Positions 7,713 through 16,498 of a stretch of DNA of 64,000 nucleotides are shown here, piece by piece. Every line of letters begins with the position of its first letter. Positions within the stretch are counted from its first letter, which is position 1. The stretch lies in NCBI RefSeq assembly GCF_947494555.1, contig NZ_CANLVF010000004.1, positions 620,001 to 684,000 of the forward strand, in the 5' to 3' direction. The stretch is from an uncultured Roseibium sp. (GTDB lineage: Bacteria; Pseudomonadota; Alphaproteobacteria; Rhizobiales; Stappiaceae). Position numbers and translations under genes: made by a program. The notes beneath the pieces are model-generated. The model made no database searches. It had not been told where the DNA came from and was given only the letters and a program-made list of their open reading frames with translations.

Positions 7713-9788
7713 TCAAGGAAGCTCGAAGTCGCCAGCCGAATAGACCGAGCCGTCAGCGAATTCATAGCGTTCAACCTGGTTTCCGAGATCATTGATGGTG
7801 ACCTGACCGGTTCCGTTGTCCCAGGTCAGCAGCAAGTCTGTTCCGTTGACGATCGAAGCGTCGATCTCTGCAGGCGTAAGGTCGTCGAAGACAAGGTTGT
7901 CGGCACCTTCAGCGAGTAGTTCCTCGACATAAGTCCGGCCATTGTCGGAGGAAATCCGGTAGGTGTCATTACCTTCACCGCCAAATAGCAGCTGCTCGCC
8001 AACCGTGGATGCACCGGGGTCGAGCACATCGTCACCTGCTTTGCCGAAAAGAATGTCGGTCCCATCGCGGCCGAAAAGCTGATCGTCGCCACCACTTCCG
8101 CGCAGATCGTCATTGCCGCCGCCGCCATCCAGGCGATAGTCGACCGTCGCATCGTTTCCATATACGCGATCGTTCTTTTCGGCACCGACGAACGCCTCGA
8201 AGCCGTACCAGGACAGGCCAACCGTGTTGAATTTCGAACCGTCCTCAATCAATAGCGTGTCGAAACCCGCACCGCCGATGTCGCGCGGTTTGTGATCGTC
8301 CCAAAAAACCTTTCCGCTGGCATAGTAGATCGTATCGTCGCCTTCCTGGCCGAAGAGCTGGTCATAGCCCCAGATGCCGCCTCGCACCAGGTCGTTGCCA
8401 GCGCCACCTGTCAGGATATCGTGACCGGTTCCTCCAAGAAGTGTGTCATCACCGTCGCTGCCGGTTAGAACGTCGTTGCCGTACCGGCCTTCCAGTATGT
8501 AGTTGACCGAGGGGTCGTCCCCGATCGCCTTGTCGTCCCCGCCGCCACCCCAAAAGTGTTCAATACCGAACTGAGACAGGCTGTCGGTTTGGAAGCTGGA
8601 ATCGAGCGAGATGATAAGCCTGTCGTATCCTGATCCGCCAAGGTCGACCGGAACGCCGTTCTGGAAGAAGATGTCACCGCTCTCGCCGAGAATCGTGTCG
8701 TCGCCTGGTCCGCCCAGCATAAGATCCGCGCCGGTCCGTCCGCTCAGGAAATCATCGCCCTCACCGCCGATCAGGATGTCGTCTCCGCCATAGCCACCCA
8801 AGTGGTTGTCGGCTGAGTTGCCTAAAATTACATCGTCTCCATTGCCGCCGTAAGCTCGCTCGATAACGGTGCCCCGGGCGATCGTCAGATTGCCCTTGCC
8901 ACCGGCAAAATCCGATGTGGCCTCTTCATTGAGATCGATGCGCTGGTCGCCCTCATAGCCGAGAAAGCGAATAAGATCGTTGCCTTGAGAATCATAGATG
9001 GTCGCCGTTGCCTCCGGGCTAATTTCGACAAACCCCTGTTCGTTGTAGTCACCGTATATGTTGGCACCAAAGATGGTGTATTCGAGGTAGGTGTCATCAG
9101 GTGCGCCATAGAGGTTCTGCGCAGCCAATATGTCTGCGATCATCGGTGTAACCGGGTAGGCGAAACTGGCATCTATTGATGTGTTGTCCGTCTGGCTGAA
9201 GGCGGACATGACAGAGGATTGCCAGGAGTCGTTGGCGTAGTGATTGTCTTGTCCATAGGCCGCTGCATCGCCGTAGTTTCCTGCATGTCCAAGTCCGAGT
9301 GCCTGTCCGATCTGCTGCAGAAAGGTGAAATAGCCGAAGCCAGGGATCTCCGTGCCATGCGTTTCCAGAAAGGACTGCGGAATGTTGATTTCGGACGACA
9401 GAATTTTTCCGCCGTTGACCTCGGATGTGGTCGAAACATCGTTGCTTTCATTGCTGAAAGTGATTTGAGCGCCGCCTGAAACGAACGCAAAATCCAGATC
9501 GGCAACATTCGACCATTCTGTAAGCGCCCGTTGAGCCAGCGCCTGTCCATCTTCAGTCAGGCCGGAGATGTCAACGGTCAGCAGATTGCTATTTTCCGTG
9601 TCGAACGCGCGCCGCGTATCGCCTTTGAACTCCCAGTAGTCGTCAGTCAGCTGCGCCGCAATCTGGTCAAGGGTGAAAGTCGGTAGCGACATAGCACCGT
9701 CACTTTGCTGAATGACCGGCTGGTGCAGCTGGTCGAAGGCTGATCCAGTTTCGGAATTCCGGTCAGGCCCATTTGAGAGTGTTGACAT
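7713..9788 (-). CDS. RTX serralysin-like (M10) protein with a mutated zinc site
   Basis: Protein of 691 aa. Residues 40-260 have the layout of the serralysin peptidase domain, and residues 310-640 carry calcium-binding RTX repeats (GGxGDDxLxG type, in several clusters). There is no N-terminal signal peptide, as expected for type I secretion. In place of the zinc motif HEIGHxLGxxH the protein reads QQIGQALGLGH (158-168): two His ligands and the catalytic Glu are all Gln, and only H168 remains. The Met-turn (SSVMSAF, M194) is kept. It is therefore probably not a protease. The codons are CAG at 9315-9317, 9312-9314 and 9303-9305. No type I secretion genes are nearby. The AT-rich stretch 9890-9990 upstream probably holds the promoter. 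Confidence 0.88.
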   Translation of the reverse strand: MSTLSNGPDRNSETGSAFDQLHQPVIQQSDGAMSLPTFTLDQIAAQLTDDYWEFKGDTRRAFDTENSNLLTVDISGLTEDGQALAQRALTEWSNVADLDFAFVSGGAQITFSNESNDVSTTSEVNGGKILSSEINIPQSFLETHGTEIPGFGYFTFLQQIGQALGLGHAGNYGDAAAYGQDNHYANDSWQSSVMSAFSQTDNTSIDASFAYPVTPMIADILAAQNLYGAPDDTYLEYTIFGANIYGDYNEQGFVEISPEATATIYDSQGNDLIRFLGYEGDQRIDLNEEATSDFAGGKGNLTIARGTVIERAYGGNGDDVILGNSADNHLGGYGGDDILIGGEGDDFLSGRTGADLMLGGPGDDTILGESGDIFFQNGVPVDLGGSGYDRLIISLDSSFQTDSLSQFGIEHFWGGGGDDKAIGDDPSVNYILEGRYGNDVLTGSDGDDTLLGGTGHDILTGGAGNDLVRGGIWGYDQLFGQEGDDTIYYASGKVFWDDHKPRDIGGAGFDTLLIEDGSKFNTVGLSWYGFEAFVGAEKNDRVYGNDATVDYRLDGGGGNDDLRGSGGDDQLFGRDGTDILFGKAGDDVLDPGASTVGEQLLFGGEGNDTYRISSDNGRTYVEELLAEGADNLVFDDLTPAEIDASIVNGTDLLLTWDNGTGQVTINDLGNQVERYEFADGSVYSAGDFELP

Positions 9789-10077
9789 GGTGCGGGTGGT
9801 CCTGTGGTCGCGCGACGCTCATTCGTGCGAAGACTGAGCCAATATCAGTGCGATGATAGATTTCGTGCCGCGGAAGGAGCGTCGATTATCTGCATGTTTA
9901 TTTATTTTCTATTTTTTTTCATAATCAAGCGGAAGTTTTCAAAACCGCCAAATAATGTTTTCGTTGCAATAAATCTCTAAAATAGAAGTAATTTTGAATC
10001 TTGCTGTGCGATTCTATTTGTTTACTGTTTTTCCTTTGTAACCACTTTCAAATGCTCGCTGCTACCGAAGCCATATG

Positions 10078-11199
10078 TCAATTCCAACTTATGACCGGGT
10101 CTTTCAGTTCGGCGCGGTCAACAATCACACCAAGACCGGGTGCATCCGGCGTCAAGACACCACCATTTTCAATCGGTGCATCGAATTCCGCCATCTGGCG
10201 TGTCACCATCGCTCGGCAATCAAGAATACAGCGCAGATTCTTTTCCGGTACCGTTTGCCCAAGATGCGCAATTGCCGCGAAGGCGATTGCTGACCCGACA
10301 GTGTCCTGCACGCTGATCGTCATCCCCGCCGCCCGCGCCATGTCCCTGTGGCGCCGACCGGGGGTCAGGCCACCTGCCTTCGTGATTTTCAATCCGATAC
10401 CATCGCAGAGATCCAACGAGACCGCTTGAATGATATCTGCGTCGGTCTGCGCGAGTTCATCAAGGATGATCGGAACCCGGCACCGCGAACGAAGCGACTG
10501 CGTTTCACGCCAGCTCGCGCAGGGAGCTTCCAACACAAAATCCAGTCCCACCGGCAAAAGATGAAGCATCCGCAAGGCGGATTCGGGTGTCAGGCCGCCA
10601 TTGGCATCGACGAGAAAGAATTCGCCCGGCTGCCTGTCCGCAAGAGCGGCTTCGATCCGGGCGGCATCCAGTGGGGGCCCGCCGTCGACATCGGCCGCAC
10701 CGATCTTTATCGAGTGCCCCACAAACCCTTTGGACCGATGTTCGGCGACATGCTCCCGCATGTCTTCCGGCAACGCGGCCGGAATTGACGATATCACGGG
10801 CATGCGCCGCGCCGTGGATCCTCCCAGCAGCATCCAGCACGGCATTCCCGTTGCCTTTCCCAGAATATCCCAGGCAGCGACATCGAGTGCGGCCTTGGCA
10901 TGTGCATGGCCCGCCAACGCGCCGTCCATCACATCGTAAAGACGATCGACCTGGCGGCAGTCGCGTCCAATCAGATGCGGGGCGATTTCGGTTATGCCGG
11001 CGCGCGCTCCCAAGGCGTGTGCCGCAATGTAAGTCGAGCCGAATGGGGTCGTCTCTCCCCAGCCTTCCAGCCCGCAATCGGTTTCCATCCGGACGATGGT
11101 CGCATCAAAGACCTCATATTCCCGGCCAGCAGACAAACGATAGGTGCCGCCCGAATAAGGGAGATCGGCCTGAAACACATCGATGCGTTTGATCTTCAT
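10078..11199 (-). CDS. Mandelate racemase/muconate lactonising enzyme family protein (enolase superfamily)
   Basis: Protein of 373 aa with the enolase-superfamily layout: an N-terminal capping domain (to about residue 125) and a TIM barrel. Visible barrel motifs are HSIKIG (second-strand lysine), a metal ligand region LVDANGG, the EAPC segment, ILDELAQ (metal carboxylates) and KITKAGG (sixth-strand lysine). The KxK motif of many relatives is reduced to a single lysine. The family includes cis-3-hydroxyproline dehydratase and hydroxyproline-betaine epimerase, both known from this bacterial group, and this gene may belong there, but the substrate cannot be fixed from sequence alone. The stop is 50 bases from the 2OG oxygenase gene, with which it probably forms an operon. 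Confidence 0.85.
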   Translation of the reverse strand: MKIKRIDVFQADLPYSGGTYRLSAGREYEVFDATIVRMETDCGLEGWGETTPFGSTYIAAHALGARAGITEIAPHLIGRDCRQVDRLYDVMDGALAGHAHAKAALDVAAWDILGKATGMPCWMLLGGSTARRMPVISSIPAALPEDMREHVAEHRSKGFVGHSIKIGAADVDGGPPLDAARIEAALADRQPGEFFLVDANGGLTPESALRMLHLLPVGLDFVLEAPCASWRETQSLRSRCRVPIILDELAQTDADIIQAVSLDLCDGIGLKITKAGGLTPGRRHRDMARAAGMTISVQDTVGSAIAFAAIAHLGQTVPEKNLRCILDCRAMVTRQMAEFDAPIENGGVLTPDAPGLGVIVDRAELKDPVISWN

Positions 11200-11249
11200 C
11201 GCTCATCCCAACTGGCGCGAAACGGTTTTGTTCCGGGTGCTTTCAAATC

Positions 11250-12254
11250 TTACGCGGGGATCTTCTGGAGGTGCGGATAGCTTTGGACGAAGCGTCCGAA
11301 CTTGTGAGCACCGCAGGTCACGGCCTGGTATCGGGCGGGACTGTCTTGGGATATGCACGACGGCAACGGTGCGAACTCGGCGTCATAGTCCGCGTCTATG
11401 AAGAACGGAATAGAGTATCTCTCGCGTCCGCTCGTGTTGACCACCCGGTGCAGGTTGGCAAGATATCTGTCGTTGGTCAGCCGCTGCAACAGATCGCCGA
11501 TATTGATGACGAATGTTCCGGGGATCGGTGTGCCTTCAACCCATTGTCCGTCGCGGTTCATCACCTGAAGTCCGCCGACGTCGTCCTGAGCCAGTATGGT
11601 GAGGCTGCCGTAATCCGTGTGGGCTCCGATGCCGATTATGCTCTCGTCAACGATCCCTGTCTGGGGTGGATAGTGCAGCAGACGCTGAATACTGATCGGC
11701 CGCCGCATCTTTGCCTCGAAGAAATCCGGTGCAAGGTCGAGACTGCGCGCAATGCCGGACAAGATGACCATCGACAGGCGCTTCATTTCCTCATGATAGA
11801 GATACACCGCGTCGCGAAAACCTGGCGCCAGGGCTTCATCGGGCCATGGATTGGCTCCGAAGAAAGGGCAATCGGGTTCCGATTCCGGCCCGATATCAAA
11901 ACACTCCTTGAGGTCTTTCGTCTTTTCAGGGTCGGTGTTTTCGCCAAAGGGTTCGATATAGCCCCGCAGTGTCTGACCTGACCTGGAGACGTGCAGCTTC
12001 TTCTTTTCGGTTTCGGGTAGGTTGAAAAACGCCTTGGTCTTCAAGAACGCATTCTCAACCACTGCCTCAGCGATGCCGTGATTCTTGACATACATGAAGC
12101 CCGCGTTTGCAAGGGCCCAGCCAATCTCACCGGCCACCTTGTTGGGATCGCTGCCATCCAAGAGCGGCGCAATGTCAACGACCGGGATCTTGTCGAAGGA
12201 CTGACGCTTGGCGCGCAATGCGTCATCAAGCATTGCTATTTCTGATGTCGACAT
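11250..12254 (-). CDS. 2-oxoglutarate/Fe(II)-dependent oxygenase, isopenicillin N synthase family
   Basis: Cytosolic oxygenase of 334 aa. It has the N-terminal DIOX_N region (IPVVDIAPLL) and a C-terminal jelly roll with the iron triad H-x-D in GAHTDYGSLT and the distal H in NLHRVVN, plus the co-substrate R-x-S pair in RYSIPFF. I chose the ATG at 12254 (MSTSEIAML) because the family fold starts soon after; the frame is open further upstream but the extra residues look non-coding. It is divergent from the LysR gene at 12412 and precedes the enolase-superfamily gene, suggesting one regulated catabolic unit in which the oxygenase might hydroxylate the substrate. Confidence 0.87.
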   Translation of the reverse strand: MSTSEIAMLDDALRAKRQSFDKIPVVDIAPLLDGSDPNKVAGEIGWALANAGFMYVKNHGIAEAVVENAFLKTKAFFNLPETEKKKLHVSRSGQTLRGYIEPFGENTDPEKTKDLKECFDIGPESEPDCPFFGANPWPDEALAPGFRDAVYLYHEEMKRLSMVILSGIARSLDLAPDFFEAKMRRPISIQRLLHYPPQTGIVDESIIGIGAHTDYGSLTILAQDDVGGLQVMNRDGQWVEGTPIPGTFVINIGDLLQRLTNDRYLANLHRVVNTSGRERYSIPFFIDADYDAEFAPLPSCISQDSPARYQAVTCGAHKFGRFVQSYPHLQKIPA

Positions 12255-12411
12255 TCCGCTTCCCGCCTGTTTCCGGTTCATTCCTGCCTTCATTACTCCG
12301 TTTTCCGGAGCGGCTGGCAATGACAAAAAAATTTTTGATGACTTAAAAAAAATAAGCCAAACTTCTGGAAACTCACTTGAGTTTTCGAACATCTGAAAAG
12401 AGTGGAGTGAG

Positions 12412-13338
12412 TTGAATTTGCCCCAGCGACCATATGAACTCCCCCCGTTAAATGCACTCGTGAGTTTCGAGGCTGCGGCACGCCATGTCAGTTTCAAATC
12501 GGCGGCAACAGAATTGAATGTCACGCCGGCAGCCGTCAGCCATCAGGTGAAAGCACTTGAGCGGGAATTGAACTGTATGTTGTTTCGCCGTCACCATCGC
12601 GGCGTTGAGCTGACTGAAACCGGCGCCTATCTGTTCGTTTCCCTGCAGCGCGGCTTTGAAGAGATCAGTGGTGCGTTGGATCAGCTAAGGGCGCAGACGG
12701 CGAAAACATCGGTCACGGTCCGGGCAACCACGGCAATGAGCGCGCTCTGGCTGACGCCCAGGCTCGCGCAATTCTGGAAATCGCATCCGCGCATTTCCGT
12801 TTCTCAGATCGTCAGCGACACGGGCATCGACACGACCGACTGCGATATCAGCATTCACTACGGCGAAATGTCCGGGGAAACGGGTGTTTGCCGTTCGCTC
12901 TTCCATGACCGGATTTCCGCGTTGGGAAGTCCGCGCTTTGCCAGGCAAAACAAAATTGACAGCATCGAAGATCTGGCAGGTCTGCCTTTGATCCATCTGG
13001 ATTCCGCCGGTACAGACTGGACCGACTGGCAGGACTGGTTTTCAGCGCTTGGATTTCACGGTTCCCTGCGGAATTCGCATCGGGTCAACAACTACGTGAT
13101 AGCGCTTCAGGCCGCTCAGGACGACATGGGAGCCGTGCTGGGCTGGGATGGGCTGACCCACTCGTTTGTGGAAAGCGGTAGACTGGTGAAGCTTTTGCCC
13201 GATGCGGTGCCGTCGCCAAGGGACTACTTTGTCAAACTGCACCCTCGGGCATCGGAACAGGCCAAGCTGGTATTCGACTGGCTTGCCGGCGCATCCACGT
13301 CCGGGAACCGGAAAATGCGCGACCACCGGTTCTCATAG
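12412..13338 (+). CDS. LysR-family regulator, GcvA type
   Basis: Transcription factor of 308 aa. The N-terminal winged helix includes LPPLNALVSFEAAARHVSFK and the recognition helix VTPAAVSHQVKALE, typical of the GcvA subgroup. The effector domain follows from about residue 100. The start is a TTG at 12412 with GTGGAG six bases upstream; a nearby ATG is out of frame. It is divergent from the oxygenase gene (158-base shared gap, AT-rich), so it probably regulates that gene pair. Confidence 0.9.
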   Translation: MNLPQRPYELPPLNALVSFEAAARHVSFKSAATELNVTPAAVSHQVKALERELNCMLFRRHHRGVELTETGAYLFVSLQRGFEEISGALDQLRAQTAKTSVTVRATTAMSALWLTPRLAQFWKSHPRISVSQIVSDTGIDTTDCDISIHYGEMSGETGVCRSLFHDRISALGSPRFARQNKIDSIEDLAGLPLIHLDSAGTDWTDWQDWFSALGFHGSLRNSHRVNNYVIALQAAQDDMGAVLGWDGLTHSFVESGRLVKLLPDAVPSPRDYFVKLHPRASEQAKLVFDWLAGASTSGNRKMRDHRFS

Positions 13339-13427
13339 GCCGTTGATTGGGTGCCTTGACAAAGAGGTTTTCAATGCGCGGAAGCCAACCGCTTCCGCGC
13401 ATAAAGAGGCTCATTCGATACAGTCCG

Positions 13428-15146
13428 TCAGGCGGCCGCCACATTGCGCAGGAATGTCTCGACTTCCTGCTTCAGCTCGTCGGTGCGCGACGACAGCAAC
13501 TCGGATGCATCCAGTACCGATTGAGAAGACTCCGACGTTTCGTTCACGGTGCCCGACAGGTCGGACATTCTGGAAGACACGAATGTCGTGCCTTCGGCTG
13601 CCTTCTGCGCGTTTTGTGAAATCTCACCCGTCGCGGATCCCTGTTCACCGACGGCCGAAGCGATCGTGCTGGTGTAGGAATTCACTTCTTCCATGATCGT
13701 CGTGATCTCCGCGATCGCGCTGACCGACTCCTTCGTTGCATCCTGAATGGCCGTGATCTGGGCTCCGATTTCTTCGGTGGCCTTTGAGGTCTGGGTCGCA
13801 AGCTCCTTGACTTCAGCAGCCACAACCGCAAAGCCTTTACCGGCTTCGCCCGCTCTTGCGGCCTCAATCGTCGCATTGAGGGCAAGCAGGTTGGTCTGCT
13901 CAGCGATTGCCTGAATCAGCGTGACGACCTCTCCGATTTTCGACGCAGACGAGGCAAGGCCCTCGACTTTCTCGTTGGTGACGCGTGTCCCTTCCGTCGC
14001 GCGGCTGACAACTTCGGTTGTCTGAGCGACCTGACGGGAGATTTCACCAATGGATGCGGACAGTTCCTCAGCGGCGCTGGCGACCGTCTGAACGCTGGAC
14101 GTCGCATCATCGGCCGAGTTGAGGGTTTCAACCGCACTGGAGGCGCTTTGACCTGACAAGTCGGACAGGCGGCCGGCGGTGCTGCCCAGGCTCTGGACAG
14201 TGTCATCGACCGAATTCAGCACATTCGATACGTTGCTGCGGAAGGTTTCAATGAGTGACTGAACAGCGTTTTGTCTGTCGACAGTCGCCGTTTCCGTGTC
14301 GCGTTGCTGCTCCGCAAGGGTCAGTCTTTCAACCGCCCTGCTTTTCAGGGCATTCACGGCCTGAGCCAGTGTGCCGATCTGATCGGAGCGGTCCTTGAAT
14401 GGTACTTCTCCCTCAAGGTTGTCCTTTGCGACCTGCGCGGTGATCTCGGCAAGTTCGGTGACAGGACGCAGCTGGCGGCGGATGGCGAAAATCAGCAACA
14501 GGACCGAAACGACGACGACAGGGAGCGCCAGCATTGCGTATCCGCTCATCAGCTCCCATACATTCGCCTGAACCGCGGCTTTTTCGACGCCTGCATAGAG
14601 TATGCCTGTGATTTCGCCCGTGTTGGAGAAGATCGGCTGGTAGACGGTGAAGTAGTCCTTGCCAAGGATCGTTGCCTGACCGTGAAATGTCTTTCCGCTG
14701 GTTACGACCGGATAAACCGCACCGTTCTTGCCGAGCGGTGTTCCAACAGCGCGTTTTCCGTCACCCTTGATGATGTTCGTGGTCTTGCGCCAGAAGTCCT
14801 TGTTCTCCGGGTCCCACTGGAAAACAGTCGCGGTTTCCCCGGTCATCCGCCCGATTGAGTCGATCATGGTATGATCGTCGTTGAATTCCGGGAATTCTGA
14901 AAGCTGGATCCGCGTCACGTTGCCGGAGTTCGTCCAGACTACGCTTGCACCCTCAACGCGATCCTGAAAGATCGTTGCGGCTACCCTCAGATTCACATCC
15001 TGCTTCTTGATGGCAGCCGTCTGGGCCTGGCCCAGGGCGACCTGATAGAGGATGAAGCCGACGACGACCATGGAGACCGTCAGCACGCCACCTGACACTA
15101 TTGCCAGTGTGGACGTCACGCTCAAGCGAGCAAAAAGATTATTCAT
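13428..15146 (-). CDS. Methyl-accepting chemotaxis protein with periplasmic Cache domain
   Basis: Chemoreceptor of 572 aa. A first membrane segment (about residues 12-35) is followed by a single-Cache-type sensor (about 40-195, with motifs [15 protein letters not shown] and GILYAGVEK), a second membrane segment (about 200-222), HAMP (about 223-285) and a signalling domain. The receptor tip is complete ([20 protein letters not shown]) and the tail ends in FLRNVAAA. The ATG lies directly after a hairpin at 15152-15175 that contains its ribosome site. Ligand unknown; related Cache sensors bind small organic acids. Confidence 0.93.
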   Translation of the reverse strand: MNNLFARLSVTSTLAIVSGGVLTVSMVVVGFILYQVALGQAQTAAIKKQDVNLRVAATIFQDRVEGASVVWTNSGNVTRIQLSEFPEFNDDHTMIDSIGRMTGETATVFQWDPENKDFWRKTTNIIKGDGKRAVGTPLGKNGAVYPVVTSGKTFHGQATILGKDYFTVYQPIFSNTGEITGILYAGVEKAAVQANVWELMSGYAMLALPVVVVSVLLLIFAIRRQLRPVTELAEITAQVAKDNLEGEVPFKDRSDQIGTLAQAVNALKSRAVERLTLAEQQRDTETATVDRQNAVQSLIETFRSNVSNVLNSVDDTVQSLGSTAGRLSDLSGQSASSAVETLNSADDATSSVQTVASAAEELSASIGEISRQVAQTTEVVSRATEGTRVTNEKVEGLASSASKIGEVVTLIQAIAEQTNLLALNATIEAARAGEAGKGFAVVAAEVKELATQTSKATEEIGAQITAIQDATKESVSAIAEITTIMEEVNSYTSTIASAVGEQGSATGEISQNAQKAAEGTTFVSSRMSDLSGTVNETSESSQSVLDASELLSSRTDELKQEVETFLRNVAAA

Positions 15147-15151
15147 GAAGT

Positions 15152-15175
15152 ACCCCTATTGCCTCTCGTAGGGGT
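15152..15175 (-). promoter_or_regulatory. Hairpin covering the ribosome site of the chemoreceptor gene
   Basis: ACCCCTA and TAGGGGT (7 perfect pairs, 10-base loop) stand six bases before the ATG of the chemoreceptor on the minus strand. The right arm contains AGGGG, the only plausible ribosome site, so folding would hide it. On the plus strand the same hairpin is followed by TTTTT (15175-15179) and has the form of an intrinsic terminator for any antisense transcript. Both readings are inferences from the visible stem. Confidence 0.5.
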
Positions 15176-15321
15176 TTTTGCTGATTCGTGTAAATTTTGA
15201 ACAAACTGCTTCTACTAAAAAGTGTGTTTTCGCGATTTACACGTTTTGGATCAGTTGTCTGATTTTCCGACTGGAATTCGTCCTGCGTTTATTATCAAGT
15301 TCCGTTGCGGTGCGTGTCTCA

Positions 15322-15583
15322 TACCAAGCTCAAGAAATATGGACCTATCTGATGGCGCTGTTCCGGTTTGCCGGCAAGGCGCTTTGTGCAGGACGGCCTG
15401 GTTGGCCGTTCAAACAAGGCAACGCCGTCCGGAGAGCCGGAAAAGGCCACCAAAGGCCATGTTTGAAGGCTGTTCTGCCGCGTCGCAGGTTTTGGACGAT
15501 AAACCATATCGCCCTGCAACCTGCTTCTTGCCGAACAGCCTTCAAACCCGGTCAGATCGGTTCTTATTTCTTGAGCTTGGTAT
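15322..15583. mobile_element. MITE-like palindromic element, 262 bp
   Basis: The ends are 32-base inverted repeats with three mismatches: left arm 15322-15353 starting ATACCAAGCTCAAGAAATA, right arm 15552-15583 as its complement. The inside contains further complementary blocks (for example GTTTGAAGGCTGTTC near 15463 and GAACAGCCTTCAAAC near 15533). The element encodes no convincing protein, although frames are open across it. If the outer TA is the target duplication, the true ends would be CCAAGCTC, as expected for small elements mobilised by IS630/Tc1-type transposases. It lies between a chemoreceptor and a carrier gene. Confidence 0.6.
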
Positions 15584-15601
15584 AAGTCCTCTTCCTCGAA
15601 C

Positions 15602-16495
15602 CTAGACAATGAACAAAAGTGCGCTGCCGGACACGACAAGCGCTGCCCCGACCCATGCCCCGGCTGCCGGGACTTCCTTTGTGCGCCACCACATCATCGG
15701 CAACATCACTGCCGGGGTCGTTGCAGACAGTGTCGCCACAATACCGACTTCACCACCGGACAAGGCGAAAAGGATTAATGTCATGCCAATCCCCATGCCG
15801 AGCAGACCGGAAATCGCGATGATGCCAACGACCTGATAGCTAAAATGTCCTGCAGGTTTGACCCAGCTAACGGGTAGTCTTGTCAACAGGACAAGGCAGA
15901 ATGCCGCCACTCCGACGCGAATGCTCGACGCGGCGACAGGATCAGCGCCAGTTTCCATCACCGGACGTGCGATCAGGGAGCCGATCGATTGCGAAAGTGC
16001 CGCGGCCAATCCGAGGAGCACACCGATCCAAAGTGGTCCCTTGATGCTCTCCCACTTGTGCAACTGGGATTTGCGCTTGCCGAAACGAATGGCAAGCAAC
16101 ACGCCCAGAAAGATCAGCAGGATGCCGACTGTCTGAAGGCCGGTCAGGTCTTCATCCAGGATGATCCATCCCAAAATGGCGGACATGGGGGCATTCAGTG
16201 AAAAGAGCATCGCGGTCCGGCGCGGACCCATCCGGTTCAGCGTCAGAAAGAGGGCGGTGTCTCCCATGAAGATGCCAATGACGCCTGAAAGGATCAAAGG
16301 GGACACATGCGCGCTGCCAATTGTGTCCCAGCCGCTGGCAAAAACCACCCAGGCGCAGAGCATGATCGTGACCATGACCATGCGCGTGCAGTTGAAGGCG
16401 ATTGCACCGAGGTGCTGTGCGGGAGCGGCCGACAGGAGGCCGGTCAAAGCCCAGAGCGTGGCAGCTGCAAGCGCAGCGGCTTCATAGACGTACAC
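15602..16495 (-). CDS. DMT-superfamily carrier, EamA family
   Basis: Integral membrane protein of 297 aa with about ten hydrophobic helices in two EamA repeats (about residues 5-140 and 155-295); the first repeat ends in GVLLAIRFGKRK. Substrates of EamA carriers cannot be read from sequence. The start is a GTG three bases after the stop of the TenA gene, so the two are almost certainly one transcript. This makes a thiamine-precursor substrate possible but unproven. Confidence 0.88.
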   Translation of the reverse strand: MYVYEAAALAAATLWALTGLLSAAPAQHLGAIAFNCTRMVMVTIMLCAWVVFASGWDTIGSAHVSPLILSGVIGIFMGDTALFLTLNRMGPRRTAMLFSLNAPMSAILGWIILDEDLTGLQTVGILLIFLGVLLAIRFGKRKSQLHKWESIKGPLWIGVLLGLAAALSQSIGSLIARPVMETGADPVAASSIRVGVAAFCLVLLTRLPVSWVKPAGHFSYQVVGIIAISGLLGMGIGMTLILFALSGGEVGIVATLSATTPAVMLPMMWWRTKEVPAAGAWVGAALVVSGSALLFIV

Positions 16496-16498
16496 GCC

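Noticed and set aside
15178-15639. Open frames of about 100-135 codons on both strands across the palindromic element
   Set aside because: They are produced by the inverted repeat itself, have no ribosome sites, and show no protein-like composition.
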